The notes beneath the pieces are model-generated. The model saw only the letters and a program-made list of their open reading frames with translations, did not search any database and was not told the DNA's origin. The translations under genes and the position numbers were made by a program. This document shows positions 24,898 through 32,247 of a stretch of 40,413 bases of DNA, piece after piece (position 1 is the stretch's first letter; every line of letters starts with the position of its first letter). Location of the stretch: assembly GCA_025358205.1 (NCBI GenBank), contig JANYKG010000147.1:1-40413 (forward strand), written 5' to 3'. The DNA comes from Armatimonadota bacterium (GTDB lineage Bacteria > Armatimonadota > UBA5829 > DTJY01).

Positions 24898-26331
24898 CTA
24901 CTCCTCAACCGGCAGTCCACGCAGATGTTTCTTACCAAGCTGACTCGCGAACCGCTTGTAGTAGACCTCCTGAGTCGCGAAATCATCGTCTGTGCGCTTC
25001 AACAGCTTCTGAAGCTCAGCCTCCATCTTCGCCTGCAGATCCTTGAACTCCGGCTTGTCTATCAGGTTGTTCATCTGATACGGGTCTTTCTCGTTGTCGA
25101 ACAGCAGCCAGCCTTTGTCTCGCCACCGCGCATAAGTATACCTGGGCGTCCGCACTCCGCGCCACTCGCCGTTGTTCTTACCGCCACCGCCGAGTATCCT
25201 CTGCAGCAGCACCGACTCGGGTTTCTTTCCGCCCTTGCCGAGCACAACGGCGGACAGGTCCGTACCCTGAACCGGCTTCGGGATCTGCACTCCGCACAAC
25301 GAGAGCAGCGTGGGCATCACGTCCACGGAGTTGAGCAGCGCATCCGTCTTGCCGCCTGCCTTCACCTTCGCCGGGTACCTGACCAGGAACGGTACGCGGA
25401 TGCTCTCATCGTAAGGCACGTTCTTGCCCTGAAGCCCCTGACTCGCCAGCATGTCGCCGTGATCGCTGGAGAAGCAGACGATGGTGTTGTCCGCAATCCC
25501 CAGGTCGTCCAGCGCCTTCATGATCCTGCCGATGTTGTCGTCCAGGCTGGTTATCTGCCCGTAGTAGATCGTCTTGTTCGATCTGTCATCCACGTCCTTC
25601 GGTACATTCGCGCGCTGACCCAGCTTGTCGGACGGGTACATGTCGGAGAACTTTTTGGGCACGTCTCGCGGGGGATGCGGCGGCTTCCAACCCATGACGA
25701 GGCAGAACGGCTCGGCCTTGTGTTTCTTCATGAAGTCTATCGCCAGCCCGGTCTGAACGTCGGCCTCGTATCCCTCAAACGGCACTTCATCCGGCGTATC
25801 CAGACAGTAGAATCCGCCTGTCTGCTCTCCGCCGAGGTTGCGCGACGCCCAGTACGCGTCGAATCCGAGTCGCCTCTCCTTCGGCACGAAGGGGGCGTGT
25901 GTCTTCTCGAGGTGCCACTTGCCGATGAACCCGCACTTGTACCCGCTCTGCGTCAGCGCCTTCGCGATGGTGATCTCGGAAGCGGGAAGCTCGATCTCGT
26001 TTCCTACTTCGCCGGTCTTGTGGCCATACCTGCCGGTGAGCAGCATGGCCCTGTACGGCGAGCAGAGCGGATAGCCGCTGATGGCGTGGGTGAACGTTAG
26101 CCCCTCTTTGGCGAGTTTGTCCATGTTCGGAGTCTTGATCTCTTTGTCGCCCATGCAGCCCATAGAGAACGCGCGCATCTGATCCGCGAATATGAAGAGT
26201 ACGTTCGGCCTCTTTGCAGGCGCGGCGGACGATACCGCCTTCACCAACGTCCCTGCCAAAGTGGCACCTGCCAGCGCCCCCGCCCCTCGTGTGATGAACT
26301 CCCGTCTGGTCAATGTTTTCTGTTCAGTCAT
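24898..26331 (-). CDS. Tat-exported sulfatase, S1 family
   Basis: 477 aa from the ATG at 26331, chosen for GGGAGGGG 4-5 bp upstream and the twin-arginine signal that follows (LTRREFITRGAGALAGATLA). The longer frame to 26418 reads through a repeat array. The formylglycine motif is GYPLCSPYRAMLLTG with C90. The first metal site is IFADQMRAFSMGCMG (D50, with Gln next to it instead of the usual second Asp), the second SSDHGDMLASQG. FIGKWHLEKTHAPFVPKERR contains the active-site Lys/His. The form is nearest to choline-sulfatase/arylsulfatase-like S1 enzymes of marine-type polysaccharide degraders. The GH-A gene follows about 100 bp downstream. Confidence 0.94.
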   Translation of the reverse strand: MTEQKTLTRREFITRGAGALAGATLAGTLVKAVSSAAPAKRPNVLFIFADQMRAFSMGCMGDKEIKTPNMDKLAKEGLTFTHAISGYPLCSPYRAMLLTGRYGHKTGEVGNEIELPASEITIAKALTQSGYKCGFIGKWHLEKTHAPFVPKERRLGFDAYWASRNLGGEQTGGFYCLDTPDEVPFEGYEADVQTGLAIDFMKKHKAEPFCLVMGWKPPHPPRDVPKKFSDMYPSDKLGQRANVPKDVDDRSNKTIYYGQITSLDDNIGRIMKALDDLGIADNTIVCFSSDHGDMLASQGLQGKNVPYDESIRVPFLVRYPAKVKAGGKTDALLNSVDVMPTLLSLCGVQIPKPVQGTDLSAVVLGKGGKKPESVLLQRILGGGGKNNGEWRGVRTPRYTYARWRDKGWLLFDNEKDPYQMNNLIDKPEFKDLQAKMEAELQKLLKRTDDDFATQEVYYKRFASQLGKKHLRGLPVEE

Positions 26332-26386
26332 TTTCCCCTCCCGGTTGAGAACCTTTTGCACTTTTCCTGTGATGTTTCCTGCATCC

Positions 26387-26474
26387 GTGATGAGTGATGA
26401 GTGATACGTGAACTGCATCGGAAGCGGGTACTAACCGTCCGGGACTAGTTCACTCATCACTCGTCATTCATCTT
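26387..26474. repeat. Inverted heptamer arrays (GTGATGA class) forming a long hairpin
   Basis: Left arm: GTGATGA (26387), GTGATGA (26394), GTGATAC (26401), GTGAACT (26408). Right arm: AGTTCAC (26447), TCATCAC (26454), TCGTCAT (26461), TCATCTT (26468). Positions 26389-26414 and 26447-26472 are reverse complements at 22 of 26 positions, around a 32-nt loop. It lies in the divergent spacer 26332-26605, 56 bp upstream of the sulfatase start. Confidence 0.82.
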
Positions 26475-26493
26475 CCCCGGCCCCGCGTCCCGA

Positions 26494-26507
26494 TTCACTG
26501 TTCACTG
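26494..26507. repeat. Short TTCACTG tandem pair
   Basis: TTCACTG occurs twice in tandem (26494 and 26501), followed by GTGACTT in the opposite sense. It is a further fragment of the GTGATGA-class vocabulary in the same divergent spacer. Confidence 0.5.
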
Positions 26508-26522
26508 GTGACTTACGCCCTC

Positions 26523-26552
26523 TTGACACCTAGACGCCCAGAAGCGTATCGT
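26523..26552 (+). promoter_or_regulatory. Candidate promoter of the ceramidase-like gene
   Basis: TTGACA at 26523-26528, 18-bp spacer, TATCGT at 26547-26552 (4 of 6 matches to TATAAT). The start of transcription near 26559 would give a leader of about 47 nt. Confidence 0.45.
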
Positions 26553-26576
26553 TGTTCAAACGAGTGGAATCTGAGT

Positions 26577-26590
26577 TCGTCACTCATCAC
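26577..26590. repeat. Two TCATCAC-class heptamers before a ribosome binding site
   Basis: TCGTCAC (26577) and TCATCAC (26584) stand in tandem directly before the CAGGAG ribosome binding site of the ceramidase-like gene. They match the right arm of the array at 26447-26474. Confidence 0.5.
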
Positions 26591-26605
26591 TTCCCAGGAG
26601 TCATC

Positions 26606-27892
26606 ATGTTCAGAGCCGGAGCCGCCTCGACCATCATCAACCCACCGCTGGGTGTTTCGCTGGGTGGATACTTTCACGAGCGTCCGTGCGAGAGCGTCCT
26701 CGACGACCTGCTCGCGAAGGCGCTTGTTCTCGACGACGGAACCACCACCGTCGCGTTCGTCGTGTGCGATCTTCAGGCCATCGAGTCCACCGAGGTCAAC
26801 ACTGCTAGAAAGCTCGCATCGCAGGCAACCGGCATACCCGCCGAGAATATCATGATCTCAACGACCCACACGCACACGGGTCCGCAGGTTCGCCGCAACC
26901 GCACGGTCCCGACGAGCCAGGACTACCTCGACAGGCTTCCCGGCCTGATCGCCGATGCCGTCACGAAGGCGCATGCCGCCCTCCGACCAGCCACCCTGCG
27001 ACTTGGCGAGGAGTATGAGGACAGGCTCGCGTTCAACCGGCGGTTCCGAATGGCGGACGGGAGTGTGGTGTTCAACCCCCGGAAGTGCGCGGACGGCATT
27101 CTGGGGCCGGACGGACCGATTGACCCGCAGCTAAATGTGCTGAGAGTTGACGGCGAGGACGGCCAACCGCTCGCAATTCTCGCCAACTTCGCGATGCACC
27201 CCGATGTGATGGGTGGGTGTCACGCCTCCGCCGATTTCCCCGGCAAGGCGTCCCGTCTGGTCAGCGGCATGTATGACAGCAAGCCGTTGGTAATCTACAT
27301 GCAGGGCGCAGCGGGAAACATCAACCAGCGCGACATCGAGAACCCTGATACGCAGAACGGGCCGGACTGGGTGCTGAAGATCGGGCGCATTCTGGCGGGC
27401 AAGATTCTCGCGGCATCCGAGCTTTCTGAACCCATGGAGTCCACGGCAATCAGTACCGCCAGACAGATTCTGGACATCAGGTACCACGCCCTAACGGACG
27501 ATCTTCGCACGAAGGCAGAGCGAGTTCTCGCCGACCCAAACGCCGGTGAGTTCGACCGCGCGCAGGCTGAGGCGATCAGCAGATATCAGCTTGACGGCAA
27601 GTCGGCTGAGGTAGAGGTTCAGGCGATTCGGATTGGTGACACGGCGTTCGTCGGCATCCCCGGCGAGTACTTCGTGGAGCACGGGCTGAGCATCAAGGAG
27701 TGGTCGCCGTTCGCGCAGACCTTCGTCATTGAGCTTGCCAACAACACCTTCGGCTACATCCCCACGCTGGACGCCTTCCACCCCGGCACTTACGAGACCA
27801 TGCCGATTGTCTCCGCCACCCTGGAGCCATCCGCCGGTGTTCAGATGTCCAACGCAGCAGGACGACTTCTTCTTTCACTAGCAGCCGACTGA
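26606..27892 (+). CDS. Neutral/alkaline ceramidase N-terminal-like protein
   Basis: 428 aa from the ATG at 26606 (CAGGAG 6 bp upstream); the frame is open 5' but without homology. The start FRAGAASTIINPPLGVSLGG, DDLLAKALVLDDG and ISTTHTHTGPQ (H88, H90 as probable zinc ligands) match the neutral ceramidase N-terminal domain. FAMHPDVMGG and LVIYMQGAAGNINQRD continue that domain, and GEYFVEHGLSIKEWSPF comes later. True ceramidases are exported and have an extra C-terminal Ig-like domain. This one lacks a signal peptide and that domain, as do many bacterial members near carbohydrate genes, whose substrate is unknown. It is transcribed away from the sulfatase. Confidence 0.88.
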   Translation: MFRAGAASTIINPPLGVSLGGYFHERPCESVLDDLLAKALVLDDGTTTVAFVVCDLQAIESTEVNTARKLASQATGIPAENIMISTTHTHTGPQVRRNRTVPTSQDYLDRLPGLIADAVTKAHAALRPATLRLGEEYEDRLAFNRRFRMADGSVVFNPRKCADGILGPDGPIDPQLNVLRVDGEDGQPLAILANFAMHPDVMGGCHASADFPGKASRLVSGMYDSKPLVIYMQGAAGNINQRDIENPDTQNGPDWVLKIGRILAGKILAASELSEPMESTAISTARQILDIRYHALTDDLRTKAERVLADPNAGEFDRAQAEAISRYQLDGKSAEVEVQAIRIGDTAFVGIPGEYFVEHGLSIKEWSPFAQTFVIELANNTFGYIPTLDAFHPGTYETMPIVSATLEPSAGVQMSNAAGRLLLSLAAD

Positions 27893-28279
27893 CGCAGACG
27901 ATCAGTGGTCGTTATAAGGGAAGAACCTCCTGCCACTGGTGAAGGAGAATGAGACAAGTCTGTGGAAGAGAACCAAATATGGGCAGTGGGTGCATACCAA
28001 CCAACCTATAAACCCGATCTCGGCAGAAGGCCTCCGGTTGGTACTATCATTACGCTGTGGTTGAGGATCCAATCTCCGACATGGTACTTGCCGTATGTGT
28101 AGGATCAACTGCCATAGCCTCAGCCCCTGCAGCCTACATCCGAATGTACCGCAAGTACATGATCACGGCACTGCTGTTTGCTACGGATTCAGAAGCTAGT
28201 TATGTTATCAGCAATCACTCGGACTCTAATACTACTCGGCAGATCAGTAAGTTCTTTCGTCTGTCTCTTGCTAAGGCAG

Positions 28280-31138
28280 ATGCAAGTGAGGAGCATACTC
28301 GCGACTACCGCAGTGTTAGCCACGTTCTGGTTGGCGGGCCGCATGTCTTGGCTGGTCTGGATACCACTCCTGGCTGTCCTCGCCCTCGAAGCATATATGA
28401 TCTACCTCATGATATGCATTCGGCGTAGCTGGTCCCTACCGGCTAAGCCGGATGTGCTAGCAAAGGCTGGAGTTGTTCTTCATCTGACCCCTGTACTACT
28501 CATAATCCTGGCAACATACCTACTAGGCCACTGGCGTGGTATCAGTGAACGCAGCCACGCTGAACCGAGATTACCTAGCATACATATACAGGGAGACTAC
28601 GACAAAGATATTAGCTCTGTCATAGCGGCTTGGGATGCCAGCCTGCAGCAGAGACTGGACAACTGCAGCGGGTATTACGGTCAGGAGGGCACAGATTATG
28701 AAAGACGATTGCTGAGGTCAAGACGCACCAGCAAGAAGGATAAAGCGTCTGCCAAAGCCATGCTCAGCAATAAGGATGTGTTCGATGCGTCTTGGAAACA
28801 GGGCATGGAGGCACTATCCAAGAGCCGTGCGTATGCACACCGCAGGCAATACCTACAGGCACTGTGGGCGCTCAGCAGCTGTCTTGCCGCCGTAACTCGG
28901 TGTGACAGCTGCTCCGCGCCCACAAATGAAGTGGTGAGAGCTATGAACGCGAATGCGAAGAACTATGTTTGGAATCAGCCAGATTTCGCCGGTTCCAGAA
29001 CGGTGCAGGCTCTTGAGTGGCGTATTGCGGAGAACTACTGCGAATATTTCCAGTACTTTCAGATCCAACAGTACTCTGGTCACCAAGCACTGGCTAACCG
29101 CAGCCCGGTTCAGGATCTTGGCTCCTACATAAGCTGGTATACCTTGCGGGAGTATTGCAGTCTGTTAGGAGATATCAGAGGTGCGCAAGGCATATTGCCT
29201 GACCAGCGGTTGTTTCATGAGTGGATCAAGGACTTTCCCACAACAAGCATTAGACGTGCTCAGTCTATAGCCACAGGCGTGATCAAGTCCTCCAGGGCAC
29301 ATCCTCTTGACAGGCGCGATTTGCAGGATAATCTGGGCATATTGCGGAGTTGGACACAGCGACCAGATGACCTTGTGTATGCCTTCACGTACGGGATTGG
29401 CACTTGGAAACAAGCGGTGGATATTCGATCATGGGCAGAACAAACTAGCAGCCTTCAACTGGCGAGAAAGACGGACAGATCGCTGAGCAAGGCGCGGGCG
29501 GCCATACGCGGGCTGCGAGCGTTGGGAGCAGATGGGGTAATCTGCGAATACGCATTGCTGGGCAATGCTCTGTATGAATCCAACATCCCACAGGACATGC
29601 GGCATGCCGATTCCACGGTTGCGTATGAGGTTTCCCGTCCTCGGCAGAACGCGGGCAGGTCGGATCGTTATAGGCATCGCTTGATAGTAAAGATAATGCG
29701 CAAGGACAGGGTTCCGGCTTCTGACTGGGTGGAAGGCGAATGGAGGGTGGAGAAGCACAGGAAGAAAGGTGTGCGACTATTACATTGCGACAGCGGACAG
29801 CCGCTTGTGTGGTCATTCTACTACGACACGAAAGTAAGGATGAGGATTGCTGGGACTGGCGAATGGGGGCCAGAAGTCACGCTGGAGGGCAAAGGAAGCG
29901 AAGCCCACTACAATATGCGAACTGCGCTTCCATTCTCCAGGGCTGAGTATTGCTCCAGCATCGCTTCATCAGAGGTAGCAGCACAACTAGCCGGTGAAAT
30001 GGCTAGATTCCTACAAAATGGTACTGATCCTAAACGCTTAGTAGAGGTAGATCAACGACATGTAGTATCAAGTCTTCAGGGAGATGAATACATCAGCCAT
30101 ACAGAGATGACATCGGTTCGAAATCCAGGCACTCGTTCTGCTGCCTACTACTTTGATGGATACAGACCGCGCGATAAGCTATCCTACAGATTGTCAGTGA
30201 CCGATGGGTCGGGAACCCATGGTATAGATGTTGACTCATCGGTGCAATGGATTGACAAGGATGCCGGATATTTCGTCCATCGCGTGACAGTGCCAGCGCA
30301 CTCCGTCGTTGACATCTCTGAGAAGGCGGATTATGACGTTGCCAGAACACAAGATACCCTCTGGTACCCATTCAACAGGCCCAAGGTGTTCTTTACTAGG
30401 GTCTATCCAGGCGAGCACAAGAGCCACAGGTTTGACGTCCAACTAAAGGTGCCAGGATATACGCTTGATTCCGCGTCTGGCACCTACCGCGTGGTCGAGA
30501 TCCCCGTCACTCGGGAGGGATGGCCAGACGTTGACAATGCCGTCTACAAGCAAGTCAAGCCATTTCGCCCGGAGACGGGGGGCGCCTATCACCTGGTGGA
30601 TACATTCGACTGCTATAACAGCAAAGAGATACGCATGATTCTGAGACCCACGTGGCCAGGTCCCTGGTCGTTGGGGGTATTGGGCTTGCTCACATTGGCA
30701 CTGTGTTGCATGTACTGCGGGCAGTATTATGGGAAGATGGGACCGTTCCGCCCAGGACAGATGTGGTACTTCGTATGTGGTCTGCTGCGCATACCGTTCC
30801 CCGGTGAACCAGGCGCGCTTTGCTTCTATGTTCATCGGGTGCCAAATGAAGGCGGGAAATGCATCACTGTGTCGCCCGCACTGGCGCTACTGGTGACCTG
30901 CGCAGTATGGGGATCGGTCTGTGTAGCCATCAAGTGCCCGCCCGGAGCGTTTCTCTTTGAGTTCTCTCCGTTGCTGATCGTACTGATGTTCATCTTGGCA
31001 TTGCTTCTACTTGCGCTCTACAGTCTCCCAGGCTTGATGATGCTAAGGCTGATGAGCTTCCTCAGATCACTGCTGGGTGATCGAGTTTATGCGATGCAAG
31101 GCCATACGCGACCGCAGGGAGATCGGGACGCACACTAA
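28280..31138 (+). CDS. Large membrane protein of unknown function
   Basis: 952 aa from the ATG at 28280; a TTG at 28178 in frame gives 986 aa, and neither has a strong ribosome binding site (AAGG before the ATG). I do not recognise it. Two or three membrane spans lie near the N-terminus (RSILATTAVLATFWLAG, WIPLLAVLALEAYMIYLMIC, VVLHLTPVLLIILATYLLG). Some 700 hydrophilic residues follow, with a beta-rich part in the last third (YFDGYRPRDKLSYRLSVTDG, YPFNRPKVFFTRVYPGEHKS). Four spans near the C-terminus end in PLLIVLMFILALLLLALYSL. The topology suggests a large extracytoplasmic domain held by both ends. Base composition is lower in G+C than all neighbours and codons ending in A/T are common, pointing to recent acquisition. 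The 387 bp before it hold no gene I can support; a 7-bp inverted repeat ACCAACC/GGTTGGT (28000-28042) is the only structure seen. Confidence 0.7.
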   Translation: MQVRSILATTAVLATFWLAGRMSWLVWIPLLAVLALEAYMIYLMICIRRSWSLPAKPDVLAKAGVVLHLTPVLLIILATYLLGHWRGISERSHAEPRLPSIHIQGDYDKDISSVIAAWDASLQQRLDNCSGYYGQEGTDYERRLLRSRRTSKKDKASAKAMLSNKDVFDASWKQGMEALSKSRAYAHRRQYLQALWALSSCLAAVTRCDSCSAPTNEVVRAMNANAKNYVWNQPDFAGSRTVQALEWRIAENYCEYFQYFQIQQYSGHQALANRSPVQDLGSYISWYTLREYCSLLGDIRGAQGILPDQRLFHEWIKDFPTTSIRRAQSIATGVIKSSRAHPLDRRDLQDNLGILRSWTQRPDDLVYAFTYGIGTWKQAVDIRSWAEQTSSLQLARKTDRSLSKARAAIRGLRALGADGVICEYALLGNALYESNIPQDMRHADSTVAYEVSRPRQNAGRSDRYRHRLIVKIMRKDRVPASDWVEGEWRVEKHRKKGVRLLHCDSGQPLVWSFYYDTKVRMRIAGTGEWGPEVTLEGKGSEAHYNMRTALPFSRAEYCSSIASSEVAAQLAGEMARFLQNGTDPKRLVEVDQRHVVSSLQGDEYISHTEMTSVRNPGTRSAAYYFDGYRPRDKLSYRLSVTDGSGTHGIDVDSSVQWIDKDAGYFVHRVTVPAHSVVDISEKADYDVARTQDTLWYPFNRPKVFFTRVYPGEHKSHRFDVQLKVPGYTLDSASGTYRVVEIPVTREGWPDVDNAVYKQVKPFRPETGGAYHLVDTFDCYNSKEIRMILRPTWPGPWSLGVLGLLTLALCCMYCGQYYGKMGPFRPGQMWYFVCGLLRIPFPGEPGALCFYVHRVPNEGGKCITVSPALALLVTCAVWGSVCVAIKCPPGAFLFEFSPLLIVLMFILALLLLALYSLPGLMMLRLMSFLRSLLGDRVYAMQGHTRPQGDRDAH

Positions 31139-31165
31139 TGATGTGCCGTGCGAAAATGGTGGCGG

Positions 31166-32197
31166 CTATGGGATGCGCCAGTCCTCCGCCGCCTGCACCA
31201 GCGCATCAATGTTCTCCGCCGGGGTGCCGGAGGAGACGCCGCCGCCTGCTGAGAGGATAATCCGACCGCCCGTCGCGTTCAGGCAGTACTCCGCGCACTC
31301 CTTGACCTCGGCCGCCGTTCCGCGAGCCAGGACGCTCAGCGGCGCGACGTTGCCCAGCAGCGTCACCTTGTCCCCTATCCGCTCGAACGCCTCCGCCGTG
31401 TCGAAGTTGAAGCTGAAGTTGAGGATATCGAACCCGGACTCCGCCAGTCGCTCGGCAAACGGCTCGATGTTCGCGTCGTTGTGGTAGATCTTCAGCATGC
31501 CGGGGAACGCGTCGAATATCCGGCTCAGGTACGGGTGCGCGAACTCCTCGTACATCGAGGGCGACAGCATGCCGGGGATGTCGTCCAGCACCATTATCCC
31601 CTCGCAATCGGGTACGTTCTCCGCCTGAGCCTGCAGCCATCGGATCACGGTCTCGGTGCAGAGGTCCAGCAGCCGCTTCGAGTCTTCCGGCTCGATCATG
31701 ATGTCGGTCAGGAACCCGGTGACGCCGCGCAGATGAGTCGCCAGCGCCAGCGGCCCGCGCGCGGAGACCATGCGCGTGGAGTAGCCCAACGGCTGAATCT
31801 GCTTCTGAACCCACCGCTGAAGGTGCAGGGCGAGCGGCATCAGGCCGTCGTTCTGCGGCAGCGGGACCGACATGTCATGCACTTCACTGATGTCCTTCAT
31901 CATCGGGTTCGCTGACGGCGGGTGATCCTTCCACCACGAGACCTTGCTCCCGAACGCGGACGGCTCGATGGCCATCCCGTACTCCACCCAGAAGCCGGAG
32001 AGGAAGACGACCTCGGGGAACCGCTCAACCATTTCCAGGTTCGCCCGCAGCCATTTGTCCGGCTCAAGGAAATACTCCAAGGCGTCCAGCCCGGCATAGC
32101 CCGGTATCCACGGACTGTCCACGATAAGCGCGGCAAAGGGTTTCTGGATCTTCCCCTTCGCGGCCGATTTTAGTAGTTCGAATTGTTGTTTTGTCAT
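31166..32197 (-). CDS. Uroporphyrinogen decarboxylase (URO-D) family protein
   Basis: 343 aa from the ATG at 32197 (GGGAG 4 bp upstream). The frame runs up to 32236 through a word array, which I exclude. The TIM-barrel URO-D superfamily is shown by VTGFLTDIMIEPEDSKRLLD, GIMVLDDIPGMLSPSMYEEF, LKIYHNDANIEPFAERLAES and VTLLGNVAPLSVLARGTAAE. True HemE has an N-terminal FxxRPPVWxMRQ-like segment that is absent. This is closer to the corrinoid/methyl-transfer or uncharacterised branch common in organisms with many glycoside hydrolases. The HND in place of the H-x-C zinc site of MtaA/CmuA leaves methyltransferase activity doubtful. No corrinoid protein gene is adjacent. Confidence 0.88.
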   Translation of the reverse strand: MTKQQFELLKSAAKGKIQKPFAALIVDSPWIPGYAGLDALEYFLEPDKWLRANLEMVERFPEVVFLSGFWVEYGMAIEPSAFGSKVSWWKDHPPSANPMMKDISEVHDMSVPLPQNDGLMPLALHLQRWVQKQIQPLGYSTRMVSARGPLALATHLRGVTGFLTDIMIEPEDSKRLLDLCTETVIRWLQAQAENVPDCEGIMVLDDIPGMLSPSMYEEFAHPYLSRIFDAFPGMLKIYHNDANIEPFAERLAESGFDILNFSFNFDTAEAFERIGDKVTLLGNVAPLSVLARGTAAEVKECAEYCLNATGGRIILSAGGGVSSGTPAENIDALVQAAEDWRIP

Positions 32198-32211
32198 GTT
32201 TCTCCCAGTCT

Positions 32212-32243
32212 CCGTGTCCCCGTGTCGCCCCGTCACCGTGTCC
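32212..32243. repeat. 8-bp word array, CCGTGTCC class, in a 5' leader
   Basis: Four contiguous 8-bp units: CCGTGTCC (32212), CCGTGTCG (32220), CCCCGTCA (32228), CCGTGTCC (32236). It lies between the stop of the GH-A gene (32248) and the URO-D-family start (32197), and ends just before the ribosome binding site. Confidence 0.75.
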
Positions 32244-32247
32244 CAAC

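Noticed and set aside
23256-26474. Word arrays as CRISPR, integron or phage attachment sites
   Set aside because: Units are 6-9 bp with no 20-40 bp spacers, no cas, integrase or transposase genes lie near, and the units vary within an array.
28000-28042. Inverted repeat ACCAACC/GGTTGGT as a regulatory site
   Set aside because: Seven base pairs with a 29-nt loop is expected by chance, and no promoter stands next to it.
28057-28428. Possible 123-codon gene before the large membrane protein
   Set aside because: It overlaps the start of the larger frame, has no ribosome binding site or domain, and its C-terminal part is the membrane-span DNA read in another frame.
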